From Antennarius striatus (taxonomy: Eukaryota; Chordata; Actinopteri; Lophiiformes; Antennariidae), in contig NC_090797.1 in NCBI RefSeq assembly GCF_040054535.1, positions 12,835,001 to 12,899,000 of the forward strand: 64,000 nucleotides of DNA, written 5' to 3'. Of this stretch, positions 44,357 to 56,739 are shown in pieces. The position numbers were made by a program, and so were the translations under genes. Each line of letters begins with the position of its first letter. Within the stretch, counting starts at the first letter, position 1. Under the pieces are notes generated by a model. That model was given only the letters and a program-made list of their open reading frames with translations, did not search any database and was not told the DNA's origin.

Positions 44357-44477
44357 TCATGTACGACAAACCGCCAACTTGTCCAGGCCATACTCCTCCT
44401 GCCCAGCCTGCTCCAAACTCTCCAGCCTCCTTTTAACATGATCAGCGGAACATAAAGTTGACGGATGAATCAAGATA
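44357..44477 (-). CDS. Unidentified terminal coding exon (unit E)
   Basis: Differs from the unit A copy only by the silent alanine-codon change that it shares with unit C. Confidence 0.4.
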
Positions 44478-45081
44478 CTGACAAAAATGATGAAAAATGC
44501 CTGTCAATATTGTCAAAGTCTCCTGAATGGCATAAATTGAGTGGATTTCCTGATTCTAACTGTAAGAAAATAGATTCCTGGACCACACCACACAGGAGGG
44601 TGGACAGCACTGGATGAAGGGGCAGCGTTTCCAAAAACGCTTAAAATACACAAGAATCTGGTGTTTGTCAAAAATCTTCCTCAGTTTTTCAGACACTCCA
44701 GACACACATGGGATCACTGTACCGTTACGCCTGCTCTCCTTCTCTTCTGTCCTCACTGTGTTATTCTTCTGGATCTTCTGTGAGCCTTCACAAAGGTCCA
44801 GTCAGGATATCCTGTTCTTTCACCTGGTCTTGGGTACTGGTTGGTGACTTGTCAGGCCTGTTTGTCACTGTCCTGATGGCGCCAAGCTGGTGCCCCAATG
44901 GATGGTGAGAGTCAAAAAACAGGTGTTGGTCTGTTTGTGTTGGAGTCCTGTATACCCCAACACTCAGACTTCCGTCATCTTTGATGTTGCTGTCCACCGA
45001 GTTGATGTGTCCGGTGAAAGGTTGCACCTCGTGGATTTTGCTCTTGTGTCGTCCATGTACCGGAACCAGTGGCTTGGTGTT

Positions 45082-45692
45082 TGTAACGGGTGTTGTTTGG
45101 ACCCAAATGCAGTACTCTTTTGTAGAGGAGATAAGATGAAGCTTACTTGAGCCGAGGCAGGAACCCCTGAGTTCTGGAGAGCTGGCAGCACGAACTGAGA
45201 CCGACGAGGAGTGAGCCGAAGAGAGGTCGGGGCAGGCAGGGAGGTCGAAGCCAGGTGAACAGTCCGTGAAGGCAGAGGTACCGTTGAGGAACAGGCAGGA
45301 GAAGAGACGAGGCCAGGCGGAGGAGTCGAAACCAAACGAGCAGGCAGATACCAGAGGTGCTGAGGCGAAGCACGAGGTCAGGGACAGAAGGCAGGTGGGT
45401 TTACCGGGAGGCAGACGAGGATGGCAGGTCAGGGACAGGCAGAGTCGGTACCGGAAAATCAGACAGGGAAAAAACGCTGGAAAGTCTCGCATGACGCTGA
45501 AGAACAATCTGGCCAGGAGTGAAGGTGCTGGAGAGACTAAATGCAGGCTTGATTGCAGTGATCAGAAGCAGGTGAGCAGCATGGGCTGAAGCAGTACGCG
45601 TGGCCGGCAGGTAGAGTGGAGCAGAGTGAGGGAGAGTGGAAAAATACTGCAGGGGTGTGACAGGCGGGGAATGAGAGTCGGAGACTGTGACA
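45082..45692 (-). repeat. 3' LTR of the Ty3 element
   Basis: 611 bases, bounded by tgtaacggg on the left and gactgtgaca on the right as read on the plus strand. It is almost identical to the LTR at 50244-50854. Confidence 0.95.
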
Positions 45693-45775
45693 GAACCCCC
45701 CCCTCAAGGGACGGCTCCTGACGTCCCAAAACTGCCGCAGAGGAACCGGGTGGGTGGAGGGGGCCAGGTGGAGGG

Positions 45776-48700
45776 CTAGAATTCTTCAGAGGCCTCTGTC
45801 CTAGTCTCGTCGTCCGCCGAGAGAGAACTGTCCCCCTCCGAGGCTGAGCTGACGTCATCCCCTGTAGATGCCCCAGATGCAGGAGGAGACCGAGTGTTGC
45901 CGCTGGGACCCCCTCGTTCAGAGACAGTGTTGGAAGGCTGGTCGGGGTGTAGGCGATGAAACTCCTTAATGAGTCTAGCATCCAGGATCTGACGGGCCGG
46001 GACCCATGACCGTTCTTCCGGACCGTACCCCTCCCAGTCGACGAGGTATTGTAGGCCCCTCCCACGGCGACGAGAGCGTAGCAGGCGGTGCACTGTGTAA
46101 GCAGGGGCCCCGTCAATGAAGCGAGGCGGCGGAGGTGGCTGGGAGGCAGGTTGCAGGGGACTTTCCTGGAACGGTTTGACCCTGGAAACATGGAAGGTGG
46201 GGTGAATCCGCATGGTGCGGGGCAACTTGAGCCGAACAGCCACAGGGTTTACCACCTTCTCGATGGAGAATGGCCCAATAAACTTGGGGGCCAATTTCTT
46301 GGACTCCACCCTCAGCGGAAGGTCTCGGGTCGACAGCCACACCTTCTGTCCCACCTGGTAGGGGGGAGCCTGGGATCGACGGCGGTTGGCGGCTGTTGTG
46401 TACCGGTCAATGGCTCGCAGGAGAGCTGTCCGAGCCTGCGTCCAGGTCCGACGGCAACGGCGAATGAAGGCCTCCACGGAGGGGCAGACCGTCTCTTTCT
46501 CCTGTGCAGGAAAGAGGGGTGGTTGGTAGCCATAGGCGCACTGAAATGGGGATAGGCCGGTGGTAGAGCTGATGAGGGTGTTATGGGCGTATTCCACCCA
46601 CAGCAGTTGAGTGGACCAGGAGGCAGGATTCTTTGAAGCCATGCAGCGGAGCGCTGTCTCCATCTCCTGGTTCATCCTCTCGGACTGGCCGTTGGATTGA
46701 GGATGAAACCCGGAGGACAGGCTGGTGGAGGCTCCCAGGAGGCGGCAGAATTCTTTCCAGAAAGCAGAGGTGAACTGGGGTCCTCGGTCTGAGACCACGT
46801 CGGATGGGAGGCCGTGGAGCCGGAACACGTGCTGCAGGACCAGTTCAGCGGTTTCTTTGGCCGAGGGGAGCTTGGCCAGGGGCACGAAATGGGCCATCTT
46901 GGTGAACCGGTCCACTACTGTCAGGATGGTGGTGTAAACTCCTGACAGTGGCAGCCCGGTGACAAAGTCTAAAGAGATATGGGACCAGGGTCGGTGGGGC
47001 ACAGGCAGAGGATGCAGGTGCCCGGCGGGAGCCCGGCGAGGAGCCTTGTTCTGACTGCAGACTGGACATGCGTTTACAAAGTCTTTGATGTCATCATCCA
47101 TGGAGGTCCACCAGAACCGCCGCTGCAGAACCTCCTTGGTGCGGTGTATTCCGGGATGACAGGTGAGTCGAGAAGCGTGGGCCCACTGTAGAACCTCAGA
47201 CCTTAGCTGCTGGGGAACGAATAGGCGGTTTTGGGGGCAGGAGCTGGGCCCCGGCTGGTCCTCCAAAGCAGCTCTCACGCGCTCCTCCACCTCCCAGGTG
47301 AGAGCAGCCACCAGATGAGAAGCAGGAAGGATGTTGTCAGGACTAGAGGGGGCCTCCTCCCCGCCCATGAATTGTCGGGATAGGGCGTCAGGTTTTACAT
47401 TGCGGGAGCCTGGCCGGTAGGAGAGGGTAAAATGGAATCTGGCGAAGAATAGAGCCCACCGGGCCTGACGGGAGTTCAGTCTCTTGGCTGAGCGGATGTA
47501 CTCCAGATTCTTGTGGTCAGTCCAGACGAGGAAGGGGGTCTTGGTTCCCTCCAACCAGTGGCGCCACTCCTCCAAAGCCAGCTTCACCGCCAATAGTTCT
47601 CGGTTCCCAATGTCATAATTAATTTCTGCTGGGGACAGACGCCTGGAGAAGAAAGCACAAGGGTGTAGTCTTTGATCCTTGGCAGAACGCTGAGAGAGAA
47701 TGGCCCCTACCCCCACATCAGAGGCGTCGACTTCCACAACGAATTGTCTCTCAGGGTCAGGGATCAGGAGAATGGGGGCCGAGGTGAAACGCCCTTTCAG
47801 GAGCTGGAATGCCTCCTCGGCGGCCGAAGTCCAGTGGAAAGGGACCTTGGAGGAGGTGAGGGCGGTGAGAGGTGCTGCCACCGTGCTGTAGCCCCGGATA
47901 AACCTCCTGTAGAAGTTGGCGAACCCCAAAAAGCGTTGCAGCTGCTTGCGAGAGTCAGGGACAGGCCAGGAGGCGACAGCTGAGACCTTTGCGGGGTCCA
48001 TCTCCATGCGGTCCCGGCCAATGATGTAACCTAAGAAGGACACGGAGGAGGCATGGAACTCACACTTTTCGGCCTTGACAAACAGGGAGTTCTCTAGCAG
48101 GCGCTGCAGCACCGTCTGGACATGGAGGATATGTTCCTGCTTGGACCGGGAGAAGATCAGGATATCATCTAGATAGACAAACACAAACTTGTTTAGCATG
48201 TCTCTCAGCACATCATTGATGAGGTTTTGGAACACAGCCGGGGCATTGGTGAGCCCAAACGGCATCACCAGATATTCGTAGTGTCCTGTAGGGGTGTTAA
48301 AGGCCGTCTTCCACTCATCTCCCTCTCGGATCCGCACCAGATGGTAGGCGTTGCGGAGATCCAGCTTGGTGTACACGGTGGCCCCTTGGAGCAGCTCAAA
48401 AGCTGAGGCGATGAGGGGGAGAGGATAGCGGTTCTTCACAGTGATGTCATTCAGACCTCGGTAGTCGATGCACGGCCTCAGAGACCCATCCTTCTTGTCG
48501 ACGAAGAAAAACCCCGCTCCAGCAGGTGACGAGGAGGGTCGAATGATTCCGGCGGCCAGGGCATCGCTGATGTAGGTCTCCATGGCCTCCCTTTCAGGTG
48601 CGGACAGCGAGTAGAGACGGCCCTTGGGGGGTACAGAGCCGGGAAGGAGGTCGATGGCGCAGTCGTAGGGCCGATGAGGAGGTAGAGAGGTGGCCCTCGC

Positions 48701-49258
48701 CTTACTGAACACCTCCCGGAAGTCGTGATAGTCAGAAGGCACCATGGAGAGATCAGGAATGGAACAGGGGCTGGCAGACGGCGTGGGGGCCCCCACAGGT
48801 CTGAGGCAGATCTGCTGACAGGAGGGACTCCATCCCAGGATGGACCCCGTGGACCAGTCTATATGGGGGTTGTGGCGTCGAAGCCAGGGGTAGCCGAGGA
48901 TGAGGGGAAGATTGGGAGACCTCAGGATATGAAACCGGATGGTTTCACGGTGTGTGCCAGACAGGAGCATAGAGATGGGGGCAGTCTGATGGGTGACAGT
49001 TCCCAGGAGATGACCGTCCAGAGCGCTGGCTGGCATGGGGCGAGGGAGAGGATCTCGACTGATGTCCAGTTGACGGGCGAGGTCCTCATCCATCAGGTTG
49101 ACGTCTGCCCCCGAGTCGATGAAGGTGGCGAGGGTGTGGGACCCCCCTACCAACAGGAGCTGGGCATGAAACAGAGGTCGTGGGCTAGGGGCAGAGTTCT
49201 GGGACCGGCTCAGCAAAATGCCCCCTTCTACTGCTGAGCCCTCCCTTTTACTGGACAC
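45776..49258 (-). CDS. Ty3 element pol region
   Basis: An open region of about 1160 codons that overlaps the end of gag by about 30 bases in another frame. Ty3 relatives are known to express pol by frameshift or read-through from gag. Domain order: aspartic protease, reverse transcriptase, RNase H, zinc-binding and core integrase, chromodomain. The chromodomain places it with chromoviruses. Treated here as part of a transposable element, not a host gene. Confidence 0.92.
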   Translation of the reverse strand: MSSKREGSAVEGGILLSRSQNSAPSPRPLFHAQLLLVGGSHTLATFIDSGADVNLMDEDLARQLDISRDPLPRPMPASALDGHLLGTVTHQTAPISMLLSGTHRETIRFHILRSPNLPLILGYPWLRRHNPHIDWSTGSILGWSPSCQQICLRPVGAPTPSASPCSIPDLSMVPSDYHDFREVFSKARATSLPPHRPYDCAIDLLPGSVPPKGRLYSLSAPEREAMETYISDALAAGIIRPSSSPAGAGFFFVDKKDGSLRPCIDYRGLNDITVKNRYPLPLIASAFELLQGATVYTKLDLRNAYHLVRIREGDEWKTAFNTPTGHYEYLVMPFGLTNAPAVFQNLINDVLRDMLNKFVFVYLDDILIFSRSKQEHILHVQTVLQRLLENSLFVKAEKCEFHASSVSFLGYIIGRDRMEMDPAKVSAVASWPVPDSRKQLQRFLGFANFYRRFIRGYSTVAAPLTALTSSKVPFHWTSAAEEAFQLLKGRFTSAPILLIPDPERQFVVEVDASDVGVGAILSQRSAKDQRLHPCAFFSRRLSPAEINYDIGNRELLAVKLALEEWRHWLEGTKTPFLVWTDHKNLEYIRSAKRLNSRQARWALFFARFHFTLSYRPGSRNVKPDALSRQFMGGEEAPSSPDNILPASHLVAALTWEVEERVRAALEDQPGPSSCPQNRLFVPQQLRSEVLQWAHASRLTCHPGIHRTKEVLQRRFWWTSMDDDIKDFVNACPVCSQNKAPRRAPAGHLHPLPVPHRPWSHISLDFVTGLPLSGVYTTILTVVDRFTKMAHFVPLAKLPSAKETAELVLQHVFRLHGLPSDVVSDRGPQFTSAFWKEFCRLLGASTSLSSGFHPQSNGQSERMNQEMETALRCMASKNPASWSTQLLWVEYAHNTLISSTTGLSPFQCAYGYQPPLFPAQEKETVCPSVEAFIRRCRRTWTQARTALLRAIDRYTTAANRRRSQAPPYQVGQKVWLSTRDLPLRVESKKLAPKFIGPFSIEKVVNPVAVRLKLPRTMRIHPTFHVSRVKPFQESPLQPASQPPPPPRFIDGAPAYTVHRLLRSRRRGRGLQYLVDWEGYGPEERSWVPARQILDARLIKEFHRLHPDQPSNTVSERGGPSGNTRSPPASGASTGDDVSSASEGDSSLSADDETRTEASEEF

Positions 49259-50226
49259 CGGGAGACAAAATGGCCGGCTTGGCCACAGTAGAGGCAGAGA
49301 TTTTTCCGGCGTCGTCGTTCTCGTTCCTCTGGTGTAAGGCTGGTTCGCCCCACCTGCATGGGTTCCACCCCCCCGTGCATAGGTTCAGAAGAGGGAACAG
49401 GAATGACTGGGACCCTATGTGAACGAGCAGAACGCCGGGGATCACCTCTCTCACAGCGTTGTTCCTTCCTCCTCGTCTGTATCCGCCTGTCCAGCCTCGT
49501 AGTCAGCTCAATGAGACCGTCCAGGGAATTGGGAAGGTCGAACGGAACCAGCTCATCCTTTACGTAAGGAGCCAGCCCATTTAGGAAGGAGTCACATTGG
49601 GCAGCAGCATTCCAATCGCTGAGACGAGCCCGAGTTCTGAAGTCTATGGCATAATCCGAAACTGTCCGATCTCCCTGCCTCTGACTCATGAGTCCCCCTG
49701 CTGCATCAGGACCCAGGGAAACGGGTCCGAACACCTTGCGAAGCTCCTCACCGAAGGCTTGGAATGTGGCGCAGGCAGGCGTGCCTCTCTCCCACTCCGC
49801 CGTCCCCCACAGACGTGCTCTACCAGTGAGGTGATTGATGGCGAAGGCGACTCTGGCCCCCTCTGTGGCGAAGGTATGGGGTTGCAGGGCAAACAGGATT
49901 GAGCAGTTCGTCAAAAAGGGATTGCAACCCTCAGGATCCCCATCGTAGCGCTCTGGTGCCCCCACACGGGGCTCAGATGTGGAACTTGATGCTGGCACAG
50001 GGGTGGGAGCAGGAGGGGCCGGAACGGGGACCGAAGCAGCGTGTTGCGCCATGGAAGCTGCCATCTGCTGTACCTGGGCAGCTAGCGAGGTTAGCGCTCG
50101 TTCCAGGGATGATGCAGACTGACGAGCCTCTGCCGCGTTGGAGACTAACAGAGACTCATGTTGCTGAAGCATTGCCTCCACGAGGGCTAGGCGAGACTGG
50201 GGGGATGTGGGGTCTGCTGGGTCCAT
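49228..50226 (-). CDS. Ty3 element gag region
   Basis: An open region starting at MDPADP just inside the 5' LTR. It ends with one CCHC zinc knuckle ([14 protein letters not shown]) typical of nucleocapsid. An in-frame upstream ATG at 50268 lies inside the LTR; I prefer the internal start because MDPADP-like starts are usual for this group. Confidence 0.88.
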   Translation of the reverse strand: MDPADPTSPQSRLALVEAMLQQHESLLVSNAAEARQSASSLERALTSLAAQVQQMAASMAQHAASVPVPAPPAPTPVPASSSTSEPRVGAPERYDGDPEGCNPFLTNCSILFALQPHTFATEGARVAFAINHLTGRARLWGTAEWERGTPACATFQAFGEELRKVFGPVSLGPDAAGGLMSQRQGDRTVSDYAIDFRTRARLSDWNAAAQCDSFLNGLAPYVKDELVPFDLPNSLDGLIELTTRLDRRIQTRRKEQRCERGDPRRSARSHRVPVIPVPSSEPMHGGVEPMQVGRTSLTPEERERRRRKNLCLYCGQAGHFVSRCPVKGRAQQ

Positions 50227-50243
50227 TTCTGGCCAGATTGTAC

Positions 50244-50854
50244 TGTAACGGGTGTTGTTTGGACCCAAATGCAGTACTCTTTTGTAGAGGAGATAAGATG
50301 AAGCTTACTTGAGCCGAGGCAGGAACCCCTGAGTTCTGGAGAGCTGGCAGCACGAACTGAGACCGACGAGGAGTGAGCCGAAGAGAGGTCGGGGCAGGCA
50401 GGGAGGTCGAAGCCAGGTGAACAGTCCGTGAAGGCAGAGATACCGTTGAGGAACAGGCAGGAGAAGAGACGAGGCCAGGCGGAGGAGTCGAAACCAAACG
50501 AGCAGGCAGATACCAGAGGTGCTGAGGCGAAGCACGAGGTCAGGGACAGAAGGCAGGTGGGTTTACCGGGAGGCAGACGAGGATGGCAGGTCAGGGACAG
50601 GCAGAGTCGGTACCGGAAAATCAGACAGGGAAAAAACGCTGGAAAGTCTCGCATGACGCTGAAGAACAATCTGGCCAGGAGTGAAGGTGCTGGAGAGACT
50701 AAATGCAGGCTTGATTGCAGTGATCAGAAGCAGGTGAGCAGCATGGGCTGAAGCAGTACGCGTGGCCGGCAGGTAGAGTGGAGCAGAGTGAGGGAGAGTG
50801 GAAAAATACTGCAGGGGTGTGACAGGCGGGGAATGAGAGTCGGAGACTGTGACA
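50244..50854 (-). repeat. 5' LTR of the Ty3 element
   Basis: 611 bases with the same ends as the 3' LTR. The right end abuts the second copy of the gtgtt target-site duplication. Confidence 0.95.
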
Positions 50855-51963
50855 GTGTTGCTCCTTTGAACGAGGTCAGGGCCATGTGTTCCACTTCTTC
50901 CATGTACAGATTGGACACAACAGGAGACACCTGAGAGCCCATGGCACATCCGTGTTTCTGCCTATAGAAGCTCCCTCTGTACTGGAAAAAGTTGCTGTTT
51001 AGGCAGAGGTCCAGAAGTTGGCAGATCTGGTCAGGGTTGAAGTTTGTCCTGTCGCTGAGGGTGTTGTCCTGTGAAAGCCGTTGCCTTACTCCTTCCACTG
51101 CCTCCATTGCATGAACACATGTGAACAGGGAGGTGACGTCATAGGATACCATGGTCTCATCTGTATCCAATCTCAGTCCTCTCACCTTTTCCACAATGTC
51201 CATGGAGTTCTGTATTTGGTAGTGGTTCTTCCTTACGAATGGGGCCAAGATGGTGGCAACATGCTTGGCGATGTCGTATGTGATGCAGAAGGGTCTCCTT
51301 CTTTATGATTTTGTGCAGCCCATATATGCATGGAATGGCTTCCCCAGGGTACAGGCAATGGTATAGCAGGTGGTTTATAGTTTCCTCCATTTGTAGGCAT
51401 TCCACAACGTTGTTTTTGTAGCTGCTGGTTGGGTCGTGCTTCAGGGTCTCATCAGTGCTGCTGTCGCTGAGTAGAGACATTACCTTGCTGTGGTAATCTG
51501 GTGTGTAGGCAACAGAATGTAAGTGGAAATGTTTATTCACAGTTTAATTGACAAGTTTGACTTATATCTAAAGAATAAGACAGTTGATCAACTCAATAAA
51601 CCAGACTAAATACATCAGTGTGCAAACACGTTTAATCTTGCATGTCAGAATACTTTTGAGTTTTGTGTCTATGTGTCTAGATGGGAGTTTTTTTCACTTG
51701 GAGCACATTCATACAAGTACAAATGTGGTGGCTTTATCTGCTACAACAGAAAGGGTCGCAGTTCCTGAATTGACCTGACAAACAGCACAAATGGTTTCTC
51801 AAGCAGTTTGTCCGACAACTTCTCAAAAACATTCTCCTGTAGTGAATGAAAAATTAATATTTTGTTACATAATTTATTATTGTTTAAGAAAGTCTTGCCC
51901 CTCACACGCTTCATATCCCCAGTGGGTCTAACATGGTAGGTTCCAAAGTTGTCAGTGGTCGAT

Positions 51964-52315
51964 CTAAGGTTGTACCAATGAAAACTTTTTGGAGGGGTCT
52001 GGGATGAACCACTTCTCCCACAGATCCAGGTGAACAGCCGGGTAATTCCACGGTTTGAACGGACCATTCCAGTGCAGAAGCTGTGCATCCTGTATGAAGT
52101 TCTCTGGATAGCGAGCATCTGGACCCCATCCTGGACAAACAGGAACTCAGCTGAGGTCAGTGCTGCAGAATCTGACTTTACCTGTGTAAGTATCAGTGGT
52201 AACCATTCCACTTTGGAGAGCTTGAACTGATTCTACATATTAACAGTGATGACCTCACCCAGGTGTCTGACGTGCCACAGTGGGTCCAGTGTTGTGAACT
52301 TGTCATGAAACACAA
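51964..52315 (-). pseudogene. GLT8D1/2-like 3' fragment (unit E)
   Basis: The last exon is 52130-51964, ending SLVQP-TAG; the penultimate stub is 52315-52259. Confidence 0.8.
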
Positions 52316-52460
52316 GCTAACCAGTCTCTATCAGTCGGAAGTGGCATTTGTTGTAAACTGATTTTGATCACATGACCAGAACAAACCCTGGTCCTGACCT
52401 GACCCCTTAGCAGAGGTCACTGAGGTCTGGGGTTCTGACCTGTTCCCTCTGGTGCTTTAG

Positions 52461-52577
<117 letters not shown>

Positions 52578-53008
52578 GGACCGGCGCAAACCCAATACCC
52601 ACGTTCCTGCTGCCGGCTGTTCTCGCTGGCAATTTAGGGTTAGGGGCGCTCAAGTATTTTTGTTCAGGGTTTTGTTCAGTCCTGTTTTCCTTCTTTAAAA
52701 AGACAAATAGAGTTCCAGCAGCATAAAGATCTGTGTGAAGAAGTTGTTTCTGACAGCTGTCCTGCTAACATTTAGTTAGCTTCACCGTTGCGTCCAGATG
52801 TTGATGCCTGGTTCTGATTGGTCACCGGATTCAAAAGGTTTTAAGTCCCTTAAATGTTTGTGATTCCTGAACGGGACTAAAAAAAAGTCACGCAACTGAT
52901 AGATAATATCAAATTTATTTAGATATTTTAGAAAATATTGCGCACACACACACGAACAGTCAACAGGCTGAGAACTCACACAACCCCTCAGGGTGTGACG
53001 AAGGTTGG

Positions 53009-53010
<2 letters not shown>

Positions 53011-53087
<77 letters not shown>
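53011..53087. repeat. (CA)n microsatellite (unit F)
   Basis: An uninterrupted run of about 77 bases at the same site as in the other units. Confidence 0.95.
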
Positions 53088-53092
<5 letters not shown>

Positions 53093-53811
53093 TGTTCAGT
53101 GGGCGGTACATTCACAGACCAGCATGAAGGTGGACATGTTTGCTGAGACAGGGATGACTGATTGGCCGGGCTAAATGTCAGGTGGGTGGAGGGGCGGGGC
53201 TGAGGTAGCTTTCTTTATCACTGGTCACTACTGGGGAAGAGGTTATGACCCGGATCAGCTGGTTCTGGGTCAAAGGTTCCGATCTGTTTCCTTTTCAGTC
53301 TGAATCCAGAAACCGTGGAACCTTCATGGACCCTGTTCTCAGGTGGAACCTGTGTCCGGACCACAGTCGTTTTAAACTGACCGTCTGCAGAACTTTCTGG
53401 ATCTTCACATCGAGCAGAACTTCTGTCCTCAGTGACTGGAGACGGAGACCACAAAAAATGACTCGAGCTTGAAATACGAGTCAGTCTCACCACTCGAGAA
53501 TTTATGTCATTTTACACGCAATTGTTTTTGTGCATCTCCATGGCGACAGTTTGCTGCTGGGCGTGGCCTCCAAAAGGTTTGTTTTTATTCAACTTAATTT
53601 GACATGAATCGCGGAGGCGGGGCCTCCATCTACAGGTGAGATCTGATCAGAGTACCTTCTCTGACTGACATAGCCAACACAAAAAAAACCTTTCGCTTTG
53701 TCCCTGTTAGAAAGTTAGAAAGGATTGGAAATATTTTTTTACTTCAAGTAATAAACTCCCTCATCTAGGGCGCAGATACTTCACAAGTTTAAACCTTTCT
53801 GTTCAGATTTA

Positions 53812-56281
53812 CGATGGCGCCGCGGATGGACGCCTCGGCACGGAGCTCTCTCTTTTTCTACTTTATTTTGTGTTTTTTGTCGACCTTCGCGTCTTTTTCT
53901 GAGTGCTATCCCATCACCTACTCCTCTGAGGAACTGCTGGCCATCAGACAGTTCTTACCCGGTAATTTTATTCCGCAGTTTGCGTCAGATCCGAGCAGTT
54001 TTGCGGAGATCTTGATCGGCGGAGCTGCGGCCCTTTATGGGCTGCGGCCACGCAGACGTCGGGGTAAGAGAGCTGGCGCGCTGGTGAGACTCCGCCAGCA
54101 GGGATTCAGGACCCCGCTGCCATCGATACATCTGGCTAACCTCCGCTCACTACCCAATAAACTGGACGAGCTGCACCTCCTCTGCGGGAAAAATATGGAC
54201 TTTGCACGTTCCGCTGCCCTGTGTTTCACTGAAACTTGGCTCAGTGAATCGATCCCCGACGGCGCTCTGCATCTGCCGGACTTCCAACTTCACAGAGCGG
54301 ACCGCGTCAAGGAGCGGTCGGGGAAAACCAAGGGTGGTGGAATATGTTTCTACATCAACGAAGGTTGGTGTAAGGATGTCACAGTGCTCAGCAGGTTCTG
54401 TGGACCGAACATTGAGACATTCTGCATCAACTGCAAGCCCTTTTATTCCCCGCGGGAGTTCTCCTCTTTCGTGTTCGTCGGTGTTTACATTCCACCGCAA
54501 GCTAATGTGGATGCTGCACTCCATACATTAGTGGAACAAATCACGGACATTGAAAGGAAACACCCAGACTCATTTTTAATCATCCTGGGGGACTTCAACA
54601 GAGCGGAACTAAACAACGAGCTCCCTAAATACAGGCAGCATGTGACCTGTCCGACGAGGGACAACAACACGCTGGATCACTGCTACACGGTAACTAGGGA
54701 CGCTTATCGCTCGGTCCCCCGCGCAGCTCTGGGAAACTCCGATCACTGCCTCGTCCACCTCATCCCAGCCTACAGGTAGAGACTGAGAACATCTCGGCCT
54801 GTGGTGAAAACGGTGAAGAAGTGGACCAACGAGGCAAAGCAGGAACTGCAGGAATGCTTTGACTGCACCGACTGGAGTGTTTTTGAAGCTGCTACGGACA
54901 ACCTGGATGATTACACGGACACTGTGACAGCCTACATTAGCTTCTGTGAGGACCTGTGTGTGCCAACCAAGACCTTCCGCACATACAGCAACAACAAGCC
55001 ATGGTTCACAGCCAAGCTGAGACAACTGCGCTTGGCTAAGGAGGAGGCCTACAGATCTGGGGATAGGGCTCTGTACCGGCAGACCAGGAACACACTGACT
55101 AAGGAGATCAGAGTAGCTAAGAGGAACACCATCATCCCTGAGCTGCTATCCTCCAAACTTCACCAGCTCACAGTCCCCTCTGTCATGTGTCAGTGGATCA
55201 CCAGCTTCCTGACAGACAGGACACAGCAGGTGAGGCTGGGGGCGATCACCTCAGACACTCAGACAGTCAGCACCGGTGCCCCCCAGGGTTGCGTCCTCTC
55301 TCCGCTGCTCTTCTCCATCTACACCAACGACTGCACATCCACGCACCCAGCCGTCAAACTCCTGAAGTTTGCAGATGACACAACTGTCATTGGACTCATC
55401 CAGGACGGGGATGAGTCCGCATACCGACAGGAGGTGAGACAGCTGGTGGACTGGTGTAGTCGCAACAGCCTGGAGCTGAACACGCTCAAGACTGTGGAGA
55501 TGACAGTGGACTTTAGGAAGTCACCCTCCCCTCTGCTCCCCCTCACCATTGCAAACAGCCCTGTGGACTCTGTGGAGAGCTTCAAGTTCCTGGGGACTAC
55601 TGTTTCCAGGGACCTGAAGTGGTCTCTCCACATCAGCTGCATCCTCAAGAAGGCCCAGCAGAGGATGTACTTTCTTAGGCAGCTAAGGAAGTACGGTCTG
55701 CCACAGGAGCTGTTGGTCCTGTTCTACACGGCAGTCATTGAATCGGTTCTGTGTTCCTCCATCACAGTCTGGTTCGGTGCTGCCACCCAAAGGGACAGGA
55801 CACGACTACAAAGGACAATCAGGTCTGCTGAGAAGATCACTGGGACCTCCCTGCCCTCCCTCCAAAAGCTGTACTCCTCAAGAATTAGGAGTCGGGCAGG
55901 GAAGATCATCTCAGACCCAACACACCCTGGACACCGTCTATTCAAAAGGCTACCCTCTGGGAGGCGCTACAGAGCCCTCCTCTCAAAAACAACCAGACTC
56001 AAAAACAGTTTCTTCCCCGAAGCCATAAGACACTTGAACAATAAATTTTAACTATTTGTCTCCAAACCCCTGCAACATGCACTCAGCACCTGTACATCGT
56101 GTCCCCCCCCCACCTACTGCTTTTTGCTTCCTACATTTTGTATTTAGTATAGTTATTTATAATATTTAAGTATTTATAATAGTTAACTTATGAATGAACA
56201 GTTTGAGACACCACCTGCCGGAAACAAATTCCTCGTCTGCTTTTTACAAACGATGGCCAATAAAGCTGATTCTGATTCTGA
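53812..56281 (+). mobile_element. Internally deleted LINE (jockey/CR1-L2 superfamily) inserted in unit F
   Basis: The 2.47 kb insertion is flanked by a target-site duplication of up to 10 bases (ttcagattta at 53802-53811 and 56282-56291) and ends in short tgattc repeats after an AATAAA-like aataaagc. The 5' end starts near gatggcgccgcgg and the apurinic endonuclease region is complete. The reverse transcriptase lacks its first half. The element entered between the 3' flank of kinase F and its CTCF-like motif. No other unit has it, so it postdates the array. Confidence 0.88.
53814..56051 (+). pseudogene. LINE ORF2-like frame with one internal stop and an RT deletion
   Basis: Residues 1-321 (53814-54779) begin with a hydrophobic leader-like stretch and hold the endonuclease blocks LANLRSLPNKLDEL, FTETWL, GGGICFYI, ILGDFN and the NSDHCLV end. 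A TAG at 54777-54779 interrupts the frame, which continues in the same frame to 56051. At about 55121-55130 AKRNT is joined directly to IIPELLSSKL, where family members have several hundred residues of RT fingers and palm. The remaining RT keeps TPQGCVLSPLLF, FADDT and the thumb. The junction is in frame. The element cannot supply its own RT. Confidence 0.85.
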
Positions 56282-56739
56282 TTCAGATTTAGCTTGAAGC
56301 GCCATCTAGCGGGCAGTGATGCTAGTTACATATTTTCACTTTTCAACACCTGGGAACGTTTTCCTTTACTGTCAGGGTCCATGGTGGTTTTCCTTTGTGG
56401 TTTATATCAGAGTGAAAAGCCACTTCAGTTCCATCATTACGGTGGGCTGTACTTGTGTTCGTGTGCTTCCTGATTTCATTCTCCCATTATTCATGAGTGA
56501 CATGATAACCTACTTTGGATCATTTTATGACATGCAACCGAAATTACTGAATCAGCTTTTAACATCCCTCATGTAGTATTTGTGCTGACATAAAACATGA
56601 ACTCGGACACAAAATTATCACACAAATTTATTGACAAAAGATTTACTAAACAAATACACATGTTATATACAAGAAAAGATACAGGCACTGATTCAGTTTC
56701 GCTCAGGGACGATGGGCCAGCAGGGGGTTGACTTATGGT

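Larger units (their letters stand above)
45082..50854 (-). mobile_element. Ty3/Gypsy chromovirus LTR retrotransposon, looks whole
   Basis: The element is bounded by two 611-base LTRs (TG...CA ends) and a 5-base target-site duplication, gtgtt, at 45077-45081 and 50855-50859. Its genes run on the minus strand: gag, then pol with protease, reverse transcriptase, RNase H, integrase and a C-terminal chromodomain, the order of vertebrate sushi-ichi-type chromoviruses. A purine-rich tract adjoins the 3' LTR at about 45695-45706. By eye the two LTRs differ at one base, so the insertion is very recent. It lies inside the unit E Penelope fragment and is absent from the other units, so it came after the duplication. 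It looks whole; I count no obvious breaks. Confidence 0.95.
44556..51540 (-). mobile_element. Penelope-like element core (unit E), split by an LTR retrotransposon
   Basis: The Penelope pieces are at 44556-45081 and 50855-51540. The Ty3 element entered inside the Penelope RT region, downstream of the NLYMEEVEHMAL block. Joining the flanks across the insertion gives the same sequence as in units D and F. Confidence 0.85.

Noticed and set aside
45266-45589. Plus-strand open frames inside both LTRs and opposite gag and pol
   Set aside because: They are mirror frames of the minus-strand Ty3 element.
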